From NCBI RefSeq assembly GCF_022761035.1, contig NZ_JAKWJP010000001.1, positions 62,001 through 126,000 of the forward strand: a stretch of 64,000 nucleotides of DNA, written 5' to 3'. Below the pieces are notes generated by a model that worked only from the letters and a program-made list of their open reading frames with translations, did not search any database and was not told the DNA's origin. Of this stretch, positions 9,601 to 16,721 are shown in pieces. A program made the translations under genes and the position numbers. Numbering within the stretch: the stretch's first letter is position 1; every line of letters starts with the position of its first letter. Source of the stretch: Microbacterium sp. SS28. GTDB lineage: Bacteria; Actinomycetota; Actinomycetes; Actinomycetales; Microbacteriaceae.

Positions 9601-10641
9601 TCATGCCTCCGCCGGATCGAACGCGAGCAGCACCTTGGACGACGCCGAGGCGTCGCCCGCGATCGCGAACGCCTCGACGGCACGCGCGACGGGGACGACC
9701 TCGGTCACGATGCCGTCGACCACGAGGGTTCCGTCTGCGAGGGCCGCGATCACGGGATCGAACTCCCCCGCGAAGCGGAACGAGCCGGTCAGAGTCAGCT
9801 CACGCGTGATCGCCGTCGCGAGCGGCGCGTCCACGGCGCCATGCCGCTGGAGTCCGAGCATCACGACAGTGCCGCCGCGTCCCGCCGCGGCGATGGCGGC
9901 CGCGAGCCCTGGTGCGGTGCCGCTCGACTCCACCACGACGTCGGCGTGCAGGGCGCCGATCGCCTCATCGTCGCGGGCGTCGAGCGTCCGGGCCCCGAGC
10001 GACACCGCGATGCTCCGCGGCAGCTCCTCGAGGTCGGTCGCGATGACCTCGCCCGCCCCGTGGTGACGGGCGACCGCCGCGACGAGCAGCCCGATGGGCC
10101 CCGAGCCGATCACTGCGACCCGCTTGCCGCGGACGTCGCCTGCGCGCTCCAGGCCGTGCCAGGCGACGGCCGCGGGCTCGGCGAGCGCGGCGCGCTCGAG
10201 GCTCAGGGAGTCGGGGACGGCATGCAGCATGCGTGCCGGCAGCGCCGCTCGACGCACGAACGCGCCCTGCGTGTGCGGCAGGCGCAGCGCCGAGCCGAGG
10301 TACGTCGAGCCGGGCGAGAGGTTGGGACGGTGCGGCGGCCACGGGGTCGCTCCATCGCCGTGCGCCGTCAGGGGGTGTACGGCGACGCGCGCGCCCGCGG
10401 CGGGACCCGAGCCGTCGGCGGCGGGGACGAGGACCGTGCCCGCGACCTCGTGGCCGAGGATCATCGGCTCGCGCAGGACGGAGAGTCCTGCGGCACCGTG
10501 GCGCCAGTAGTGCAGATCCGAGCCGCACACGCCGCCGTGGGCGATCTCGACGATCGCCTCGTCGGGCGCCGGGGTCGGCTCCGGCAGGTCTTCGACGCGC
10601 AGGTCGCCCGCGGCGTGCGCGACGACTCCGAGGTTCGTCAC
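9601..10641 (-). CDS. Zinc-dependent alcohol dehydrogenase, L-idonate 5-dehydrogenase-like
   Basis: A 346-residue medium-chain dehydrogenase. The catalytic zinc site is GGVCGSDLHYW near residue 38, followed by GHEVAG. The Rossmann motif is VIGSGPIGLLVAAVA near residue 175. Cys-Gly-Ser-Asp-Leu-His-Tyr is characteristic of the idonate/sorbitol dehydrogenase branch, hence the proposed oxidation of L-idonate (or a related sugar acid) to 5-ketogluconate. The structural-zinc four-cysteine loop seems to be missing, which also fits L-idonate dehydrogenases. GTG 10641 has AGGAG 6 nt upstream. It is the last gene of the MHS transporter-SDR-FAH-dehydrogenase operon, 17 nt after the FAH gene. Confidence 0.8.
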   Translation of the reverse strand: MTNLGVVAHAAGDLRVEDLPEPTPAPDEAIVEIAHGGVCGSDLHYWRHGAAGLSVLREPMILGHEVAGTVLVPAADGSGPAAGARVAVHPLTAHGDGATPWPPHRPNLSPGSTYLGSALRLPHTQGAFVRRAALPARMLHAVPDSLSLERAALAEPAAVAWHGLERAGDVRGKRVAVIGSGPIGLLVAAVARHHGAGEVIATDLEELPRSIAVSLGARTLDARDDEAIGALHADVVVESSGTAPGLAAAIAAAGRGGTVVMLGLQRHGAVDAPLATAITRELTLTGSFRFAGEFDPVIAALADGTLVVDGIVTEVVPVARAVEAFAIAGDASASSKVLLAFDPAEA

Positions 10642-10658
10642 GGTGTGCTCCTGGAGGG

Positions 10659-11387
10659 TCAGCGGGTCGGGGTCACGAGGAGGACGTCTCCGACCTGCAC
10701 CTCGACGACCGCGCCCGGCTCGATCGGGACGTTCGTGAAGGGGGCGCCGGTCATGATGACGTCGCCCGGACCGAGCGGCGCCCACGACGCGATGTACGCG
10801 AGGCACTCCCGCAGCGGGACGGGGTACGACGCGGCATCCGTCTCGGCGACCGTACGCCCGTCGATCCGCAGCGTCAGCGTGACCGTGTCGAGATCGGCCT
10901 CCGTGTCGATCCACGGGCCGAGCGGCGTGTAGCCGGCGCCGGCCTTCCCCTCGAAGTTGCGCGGATCGAAGGCGCCGCGATCGGGGCTCGACAGGTCGTT
11001 GACCGCCGTGACCCCGAGGACGTACTCGTGTGCGTTCGCGGCGGTCAGTCCCTCCGTGTCGCGGCCGATCACGACGGCGATCTCGCCCTCGGCCGCCGTC
11101 ATGCCGGCGTCGCGCCGGAGGTGGACCGTGACGCCGCTGCCGACGACGCCGCGCGGACTCTTGAGCCAGGCCTGCACGGGCGAGACGTGGTCCGGCCCGT
11201 TCTGCGCGATGCCGACGACGAGCAGGGGCGCACTCGGTGCGAGCAGCTCCCCCGTCGCGGTGCCGCGGTCGGCGGGTGCCCGGCCCGCGGCGAAGGCCGC
11301 GTACGGGTCTTCGATCGCGACGAGGCCGGGCTCGCCGTCGCGGACGTGCACGGGGCCGTCCGCCGTCAGGACGCGTCCGATGCGCAT
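10659..11387 (-). CDS. Fumarylacetoacetate hydrolase (FAH) family enzyme
   Basis: A 242-residue FAH-fold protein. The metal-binding acidic residues are recognisable in AEGEIAVVIG and the GYTPLGPW segment, with VNDLSSPDRG between them. The family includes hydratases, decarboxylases and C-C hydrolases acting on 2-keto-3-deoxy sugar acids or acylpyruvates. The substrate here is unknown, but the context points to a sugar-acid intermediate. Its ATG overlaps the SDR stop codon (TGATG at 11385-11389), so the two are translationally coupled. Confidence 0.8.
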   Translation of the reverse strand: MRIGRVLTADGPVHVRDGEPGLVAIEDPYAAFAAGRAPADRGTATGELLAPSAPLLVVGIAQNGPDHVSPVQAWLKSPRGVVGSGVTVHLRRDAGMTAAEGEIAVVIGRDTEGLTAANAHEYVLGVTAVNDLSSPDRGAFDPRNFEGKAGAGYTPLGPWIDTEADLDTVTLTLRIDGRTVAETDAASYPVPLRECLAYIASWAPLGPGDVIMTGAPFTNVPIEPGAVVEVQVGDVLLVTPTR

Positions 11388-12160
11388 CACACCACCGCCG
11401 TCATTCCGCCGTCGACGTAGATCGTCTGGCCGTTGACGAAGTCGCTCGCAGAGCTCGCGAGGAAGACGAGGGTGCCGACGAGATCGTCTGTGCTCCCCCA
11501 GCGTCCGGCGGGCGTCCGGCCGCGCACCCACCGCGAGAACTGCTCGTCGGCCACGAGCGCCTTCGTGAGCTCCGTGTCGAAGTAGCCGGGCGCGAGCGTG
11601 TTGGCCTGGATGCCGTGCGGCGCGAGATCCGCGCAGAGGCCCTTCGTGAGCATCGCGATGGCTCCCTTCGTCGCCGAGTACGGTGCGATGCCAGGACGCG
11701 CCAGCTGCGACTGGACGCTCCCGATCTGGATCAGCTTGCCCGAACCCCGCGCGACCATGCCGCGCGCCGCGCGTCGGGACACGTAGAACGCGCTCGAGAG
11801 ATTGGTGCTCACGATGTCGGCCCAGTCCTCGTCGGTGAACTCGGTGATGGGCGCGCGACGCTGGATCCCGGCATTGTTCACGAGGATGTCGGGAACGCCG
11901 TGGCGCTCCTCCATCGCTCGGAAGCCGGCATCGACGGCCGCCGCGTCGGTGACGTCGAACACGGCGCTGAACACGGGGGCCGAGGCGGCGGTCGCGATCT
12001 CGTCCGCGGCCTTCGCCGCCTTCGCGGCATCCCGTCCGTGCACGATGACCGTGGCTCCCGCTTCGGCGAGTCCCTGTGCGAGGGCCCGCCCGATGCCCTG
12101 GCTCGATCCCGTCACGAGGGCGAGTCGGCCGTCGAGGTCGAAGAGCGTGCTGCGCGTCAC
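11387..12160 (-). CDS. Short-chain dehydrogenase, gluconate 5-dehydrogenase-like
   Basis: A 257-residue classical SDR with cofactor motif TGSSQGIG (near residue 16), NNAGIQRR, catalytic Ser in IQIGSVQSQ, YSATK (YxxxK) and the C-terminal IYVDGG. The NNAGIQRRxP string and overall length are those of gluconate/2-deoxygluconate dehydrogenases (IdnO/KduD group). It would reduce 5-ketogluconate to gluconate or act on a deoxy analogue. The GTG start overlaps the transporter stop (GTGA, 12157-12160). Its stop overlaps the next ATG. Confidence 0.82.
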   Translation of the reverse strand: MTRSTLFDLDGRLALVTGSSQGIGRALAQGLAEAGATVIVHGRDAAKAAKAADEIATAASAPVFSAVFDVTDAAAVDAGFRAMEERHGVPDILVNNAGIQRRAPITEFTDEDWADIVSTNLSSAFYVSRRAARGMVARGSGKLIQIGSVQSQLARPGIAPYSATKGAIAMLTKGLCADLAPHGIQANTLAPGYFDTELTKALVADEQFSRWVRGRTPAGRWGSTDDLVGTLVFLASSASDFVNGQTIYVDGGMTAVV

Positions 12161-13572
12161 CACTCGACGGTCCGGATCGTGACGGTCGTCGCGCTCACGT
12201 CGTCGCCGACCTCGTCGCGCGACACCTTGACGGCGTCGTCCTTGCGGGTCAGGTCGCGGCGCAGCGTCTCGGGGACGAGGAAGGTCGAGGCCGTCGTGAT
12301 GACCGCGAGCGTCGCCATGTAGATCGCGAGCAGCACCCAGTTGCCGTTGCTGACCGCGATCAGGTACGCGCCGAGCACACCTGCGAGGCCGCCGGCGAGG
12401 ACGGCGGACAGCTCGCGGGCCATCGCGACGCCGAGGTAGCGGTGCCGGTTTCCGAACAGCTCGGGGAGCATGGCGCACTGCGGTCCGAGCATCGAGTTGA
12501 CACCCACGCCGATACCGACCGCCACGACCGCGATCGCGAGGTAGTAGTTGCCGAGCGACAGCATCCACCATGCCGGGAACGCGTACAGGAGCAGGAAGAC
12601 GGCGCCGAAGCGGTAGACGGTGCGACGACCGAAGCGGTCGGACAGCGCGCCGGTGATCGGCACGGAGAAGATGCCGATGAGCGATCCGAGCGTGACGCCC
12701 CACGTCAGGAGGCTGCGATCGGCGTCGGCCCCGACCATCGAGACGAAGAACGCGAGCGCGAGCGTGTTGAACATGTACGAGCCGCCGTTCTCGGCCATGC
12801 GCAGGCCGATCCCGACCACGACGCCCGGCAGGCCGCGCGTGAAGATCTCCTTGATCGGGTGCTCGGCGATCTGCTCGCTCTTCTCGAGCTCGATGAAGGT
12901 CGGCGTCTCCTTGAGGCGCATGCGGATGAACAGGGCGACGATGATGAGCATGAACGACGCGAGGAACGGGATGCGCCAGCCCCACGTGAGCAGCTGCTCT
13001 TCGGGCAGGAGCGTGATGAGGCCGAAGACCACCGCTGCCAGCAGGGTTCCGGCCTGGATGCCGATGAACGGCAGCGCCGAGAAGAAGCCGCGCCGGCGGA
13101 CCGGCGCGTACTCGGCCATGAGGACCGTCGCGCCCGCCTGCTCGGCGCCGGCCCCGAAGCCCTGCAGCAGCCGGCAGGTGACGAGCAGGATCGGCGCCAG
13201 GATGCCGATCGCCTCATAGGTGGGCAGCAGGCCGATCGCGGTGGAGGCGCCGCCCATGAGCAGGATCGTGATGACGAGCACCCACTTGCGGCCCAGCTTG
13301 TCGCCGAGCGTTCCGAAGAACAGCCCGCCGAACGGACGGGCGAGGAACCCTACGCCGTAGGTCGCGAACGCCAGAACCGTCGCCATCGCCGGATCGTCCT
13401 GGGGGAAGAACAGCACGTTGAAGATCAGCGCCGTCGACAGGCCGTACAGCGCGAAGTCGAAGTACTCCAGCGCGCTGCCGATGCTCGAGGCGAGAGTCGC
13501 CCGACGCAGATTGTCGGCGTACTCGGGGTCGTCCGTGGGTAGGTCCGTCACGTCAGGTTTCACGCTGCTCAT
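12157..13572 (-). CDS. MFS transporter, metabolite:H+ symporter (MHS) family
   Basis: A 471-residue, 12-helix proton symporter. The MHS signature is clear: ALEYFDFALYG in helix 1, RPFGGLFFGTLGDKLGRK in the loop 2-3 region, and SDRFGRRTVYR in the second half. MHS members carry organic acids, shikimate, proline/betaine or alpha-ketoglutarate. The operon suggests import of a sugar acid. ATG 13572 has AAGGAG upstream. Its promoter (-35 TTGAAC 13638-13643, -10 TATCGT 13615-13620, 17-bp spacer) is overlapped by a palindromic operator. Confidence 0.88.
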   Translation of the reverse strand: MSSVKPDVTDLPTDDPEYADNLRRATLASSIGSALEYFDFALYGLSTALIFNVLFFPQDDPAMATVLAFATYGVGFLARPFGGLFFGTLGDKLGRKWVLVITILLMGGASTAIGLLPTYEAIGILAPILLVTCRLLQGFGAGAEQAGATVLMAEYAPVRRRGFFSALPFIGIQAGTLLAAVVFGLITLLPEEQLLTWGWRIPFLASFMLIIVALFIRMRLKETPTFIELEKSEQIAEHPIKEIFTRGLPGVVVGIGLRMAENGGSYMFNTLALAFFVSMVGADADRSLLTWGVTLGSLIGIFSVPITGALSDRFGRRTVYRFGAVFLLLYAFPAWWMLSLGNYYLAIAVVAVGIGVGVNSMLGPQCAMLPELFGNRHRYLGVAMARELSAVLAGGLAGVLGAYLIAVSNGNWVLLAIYMATLAVITTASTFLVPETLRRDLTRKDDAVKVSRDEVGDDVSATTVTIRTVEW

Positions 13573-13614
13573 GCCATCTCCTTCGATCGGCTCGCCGGTG
13601 CTGGCGATGCTCCC

Positions 13615-13653
13615 ACGATACCAACCTGATGGCCCGAGTTCAATATGTTGAAC
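13615..13653 (-). promoter_or_regulatory. Promoter and palindromic operator of the sugar-acid operon
   Basis: On the minus strand TTGAAC and TATCGT are separated by 17 bp. The palindrome GTTCAATATGTTGAAC (13638-13653) includes the -35, so a bound regulator would block polymerase. A matching palindrome lies at 15630-15645. The likely binder is the adjacent IclR protein. Confidence 0.6.
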
Positions 13654-13660
13654 AGAAGAT

Positions 13661-14464
13661 CTAGCGAGCACCCTTCCGGGCCGCGGCACTGAACGGGTTC
13701 GTGAGCGCTTCGGCCGCCTCGAGGAGCGCGGTCGCGACGCGCTCGACGTGCGTGTCGTCCGCCTCGGCGGCCGACATCCCGACGCCGAGGGCGAGTCGCG
13801 GGTCGCCGGGCGCCCACGGGTCGAGCGGCACGGCGACGCCGACGATCCCCGCGTAGGACTCCTCCGCGTCGAGCGTCCAGCCGCGCTCGCGGGCCTGTGC
13901 GAGACGTTCGAGGAGCGCCGGGATGTCGGTGGGCGACCGATCGGTGAGCTTGGGGAACGGCTCGTGCCCCGCGAGCAGGGCCGTCACCGTCTCGTCGTCG
14001 AACCCCATGAGCAGCGCTCGCCCCGTCGCCGAGAGCGCGGCCGGCAGCCGCGATCCGAGCGGCGTGCCGAGGCGCACGCGGGCGCCGCCCTCGTGCCGCG
14101 CGAGGTAGAGAGCATCCGTGCCGTCGAGCATCGCGACCTGCACGAGCTCGCGGCGGAGGACCGATGAGGCGTCGCACACGGAATAGAACTCGCGGACCTG
14201 CTGGAACTGCGCCGCGAACGCGCCTCCGAGCTCGGCCGTGCGCCGGCCCAGACGGAACCCGAGCGCGACGCGCTCGATCATGTCGGACGCCTCGAGGGCG
14301 AGGCAGAGATTCGCCGTCGAGGACTTCGCGAGCCCGAGCGCCGTCGCGAGCTCCGTGAGCGTCATGGGCTCGCGCGCCTGCGCGAGCAGGTCGAGAAGAC
14401 GGATGCTGCGCGTCACGGCGGGCGCGGGGTCCCGCCCGAGTCGGTCATCCTGTTCGTCGGTCAT
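13661..14464 (-). CDS. IclR-family transcriptional regulator
   Basis: A 267-residue regulator with an N-terminal winged HTH (residues 18-75: VTRSIRLLDLLAQ, MTLTELATALGLAKSSTANL) and a C-terminal IclR effector domain (GSRLPAALSATGRALL, then ESYAGIVGVAVPL). GGAGGAG lies 7 nt before ATG 14464. It is cotranscribed with the D-2-hydroxyacid dehydrogenase (43-nt gap). Its stop codon is 8 bp from the operator of the transporter operon. Together with the second palindrome at 15630, this makes it the probable local repressor, released by a sugar-acid metabolite. Confidence 0.9.
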   Translation of the reverse strand: MTDEQDDRLGRDPAPAVTRSIRLLDLLAQAREPMTLTELATALGLAKSSTANLCLALEASDMIERVALGFRLGRRTAELGGAFAAQFQQVREFYSVCDASSVLRRELVQVAMLDGTDALYLARHEGGARVRLGTPLGSRLPAALSATGRALLMGFDDETVTALLAGHEPFPKLTDRSPTDIPALLERLAQARERGWTLDAEESYAGIVGVAVPLDPWAPGDPRLALGVGMSAAEADDTHVERVATALLEAAEALTNPFSAAARKGAR

Positions 14465-14507
14465 CGCGCGCACTCCTCCATCGGGAGCCGCGCAGACCCG
14501 CGCGGCC

Positions 14508-15584
14508 TCAGTAGAACTCGACCGTATCGACCATGCTCCGAAGCGGGCGGCCATCGAGGAGCCGTGTCGCCGACTCGGCGAATCGCCGCGCGATCCGCTC
14601 CTCCTCCTTGCTGTTCAAGGCGGCCGTGTGGGGGCTCACGAGGACGCTCGGGTGCGACCAGAGCCGCGACTCCCGCGGCAGCGGCTCGACCTCGAAGACG
14701 TCGAGCGCGGCGAACGACACGCGCCCGTCGTCGAGGGCGGCGAGGAGCGCCGTCTCGTCGACGACAGTCCCCCGTCCGACGCTCGCGAAGATCGCGCCCG
14801 GCTTGACCGCGCCCAGCACGCGCTCACCGATGAGATGGTGCGTCTGCTCGGTGCCGGGCAGCGTCACGACGATCGCATCAGCCTCGGCGACAGCCGACTC
14901 GAGCTCGTCGAGCGGGATGAGTCTGTCGACGCCGTCGACGGGCTCTCCCGAGCGACTCGTGCCCCACACCCGCGCGCCGAGCGCGCTGAAGCGCCGCGCG
15001 CACTCGGCGCCGATGCCGCCGAGTCCGACGACGAGCACCGTGAGCTCGTCGAGCTGACGCATCTCCCATCGCTCGGGCCACGCACCCTCGCGCTGGTCGT
15101 GCAGCAGGCGAGGCAGTCCCTTCGCGCCCGCGAGGACCCCGAAGACCGCGAACTCCGCCAGGGGACCGCCGTGCACTCCCGCGCTCGTCGTGAAGACGAT
15201 GCGGTCGAGCGCCTCGCGGTCCAGCCCGGCCGCCTTGATCTGGCTGCCGCCTCCCGCCGCCGTCGTCATGACCCAGCGCAGGCGCGGATTCGCGGCGACC
15301 GTGCGCGCGAGGGCGGAGGGGTCGACATCCGGGATGCCGAACAGGGCGTCCGCCGAATCCACGAGTGCGTCGAACTCGGCCTGCTGCTGCGGCGTGCGGA
15401 CGAAGCCGGGGTCGCCCGACCAGTCCGCGGGGCCGCGCATGGGGCGCAGGAGCGAGTGATCGCGGATCACCTCGACGCGAGGCTCGAGTCGCTCGATCAG
15501 CGCGCAGAGCTCTTCGCGCAACGGCACGGCGACCGCGACGCGGAGCGTGCCCACCGAGACTTCGGTCTTCACTGAGTCGATCAT
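14508..15584 (-). CDS. D-isomer specific 2-hydroxyacid dehydrogenase
   Basis: A 358-residue NAD(P)-dependent dehydrogenase of the SerA/GhrA class. The cofactor fold is VVGLGGIGAECARRFSALGARV (a GxGxxG segment near residue 190). The catalytic Arg lies in SVGRGTVVDE, followed by the acidic ALDVFEVEPLP segment and the catalytic His in SPHTAA. It probably interconverts a 2-keto acid and a D-2-hydroxy acid (glyoxylate/hydroxypyruvate or a sugar-acid intermediate). A purine-rich AAGGGA precedes ATG 15584. It heads a two-gene operon with the IclR regulator, with TAGACT at 15618-15623 as -10. Confidence 0.85.
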   Translation of the reverse strand: MIDSVKTEVSVGTLRVAVAVPLREELCALIERLEPRVEVIRDHSLLRPMRGPADWSGDPGFVRTPQQQAEFDALVDSADALFGIPDVDPSALARTVAANPRLRWVMTTAAGGGSQIKAAGLDREALDRIVFTTSAGVHGGPLAEFAVFGVLAGAKGLPRLLHDQREGAWPERWEMRQLDELTVLVVGLGGIGAECARRFSALGARVWGTSRSGEPVDGVDRLIPLDELESAVAEADAIVVTLPGTEQTHHLIGERVLGAVKPGAIFASVGRGTVVDETALLAALDDGRVSFAALDVFEVEPLPRESRLWSHPSVLVSPHTAALNSKEEERIARRFAESATRLLDGRPLRSMVDTVEFY

Positions 15585-15617
15585 CCGGATCCCTTCCTCG
15601 GGGTCAACGATGTCTCG

Positions 15618-15645
15618 AGTCTAGCGCGAGTTCAGCCGGTTGAAC
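15618..15645. promoter_or_regulatory. -10 of the dehydrogenase-IclR operon and palindromic operator
   Basis: TAGACT (15618-15623, minus strand) is a -10. The imperfect palindrome GTTCAGCCGGTTGAAC (15630-15645) sits at its -35 position and just upstream of the plus-strand promoter of the 15683 gene, so one bound regulator could control both directions. It shares GTTCA-N6-TGAAC with 13638-13653. Confidence 0.6.
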
Positions 15646-15670
15646 ACTGTCCTACCGACTGGATCTGCAG

Positions 15671-15676
15671 TACGAT
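15671..15676 (+). promoter_or_regulatory. -10 element TACGAT, leaderless start for 15683
   Basis: TACGAT lies 6 nt before ATG 15683 and no Shine-Dalgarno is present. Confidence 0.5.
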
Positions 15677-15682
15677 CCTGCC

Positions 15683-16603
15683 ATGAGCACCGATTCGACG
15701 GACTTCGAAGATGAAGAGACCGGTCCTGCCGAGGGCGTCACCCTCGGCGTCATCGGACTGGGAGCGATGGGCGAGCCCATGGCGCGGCGCCTCGTCGCCG
15801 CGCGGGAGCGACTCGTCGTGCACGGCCGACGCCGTCACGAGGGTCTCATCGACGCGGGGGCGACGTGGGCCGAGACGGCACGCGAACTCGCGCACCAGGT
15901 CGATGCCGTCCTCGTGATGCTCCCCGACCTTCCTGAGCTCGAAGCGATCCTGCACGGCCCCGACGGCCTGCTGGCCGCGGATCGGCCCCTGCTCATCATG
16001 ATCGGATCGACCTCCTCTCCGACGGGCGTCCGCGCGCTGGCCGCGCGGCTCCGCGAGGCGTCGGCAGGCCGCATCCGGGTGGTCGACTCCCCCGTCTCCG
16101 GCGGCGTCGACGGCGCGACGGCGGGAACGCTCTCGATCATGCTGGGCGGGGATGCCGCCGATGCGGGTCTCGCTGCCACGCTGCTCGCGGCGTGCGGGAG
16201 CCCCGTGCACCTCGGCCCCCTCGGCGCCGGCGAGGTGGCGAAGGCGTGCAATCAGCTCATCGTCGCCTCGACGATCCTCGCGCTCGGAGAGGCGACGGTG
16301 CTCGCCGAGCGATCCGGGATCGACCCCGGCGCCCTGTGGACGCTGCTCGGCGGCGGCTACGCGGGCTCGAACCTGCTCGACAGCCGTCGCGCCAAGCTCG
16401 TCGACGGCGACGACTCGCCGAGCGGCGTCGCGCGCTACATGGTCAAGGATCTGGGCTTCGCGACGGATGTCGCGGTCGAGACGCAGACGCACGCGGTCGT
16501 GCTGCCAGCCGTCCGTGCGGCCTTCGACGAACTGGTCGCGGCGGGACTCGGCGACCGCGACATCGCGGTGACACGGCGCTTCATCGCGGAGCGACTCCCG
16601 TGA
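15683..16603 (+). CDS. 3-hydroxyisobutyrate/2-hydroxy-3-oxopropionate dehydrogenase family protein
   Basis: A 306-residue beta-hydroxyacid dehydrogenase. The N-terminal Rossmann motif LGVIGLGAMGEPMARRL lies near residue 20. The substrate motif DSPVSGGVDGATAGTLSIMLGG, the catalytic Lys segment GAGEVAKACNQL and KDLGFATDVA complete the family set. Such enzymes include tartronate semialdehyde reductase (GarR/GlxR), which fits a sugar-acid locus. It is divergent from the D-2-hydroxyacid dehydrogenase and shares the operator at 15630. The start is leaderless. A hairpin at 16611-16638 closes the gene. Confidence 0.85.
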   Translation: MSTDSTDFEDEETGPAEGVTLGVIGLGAMGEPMARRLVAARERLVVHGRRRHEGLIDAGATWAETARELAHQVDAVLVMLPDLPELEAILHGPDGLLAADRPLLIMIGSTSSPTGVRALAARLREASAGRIRVVDSPVSGGVDGATAGTLSIMLGGDAADAGLAATLLAACGSPVHLGPLGAGEVAKACNQLIVASTILALGEATVLAERSGIDPGALWTLLGGGYAGSNLLDSRRAKLVDGDDSPSGVARYMVKDLGFATDVAVETQTHAVVLPAVRAAFDELVAAGLGDRDIAVTRRFIAERLP

Positions 16604-16610
16604 CCGCGAC

Positions 16611-16638
16611 CTCACAATGGCGCGCCCCGCGCCGTGAG
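16611..16638 (+). terminator. Hairpin after the GarR-like gene
   Basis: CTCAC (16611-16615) pairs with GTGAG (16634-16638), and GGCGCG (16619-16624) with CGCGCC (16628-16633). There is a 3-nt bulge and a 3-nt loop, 8 nt after the stop codon and before the gnd promoter. Confidence 0.55.
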
Positions 16639-16721
16639 CATCCCGCACCTCCGGCGTAACACCGTTGCGCCAGACTCTAGGCTTGATGTCAACCCCTGCG
16701 CTTTTCACTCAAGGAGCACGT

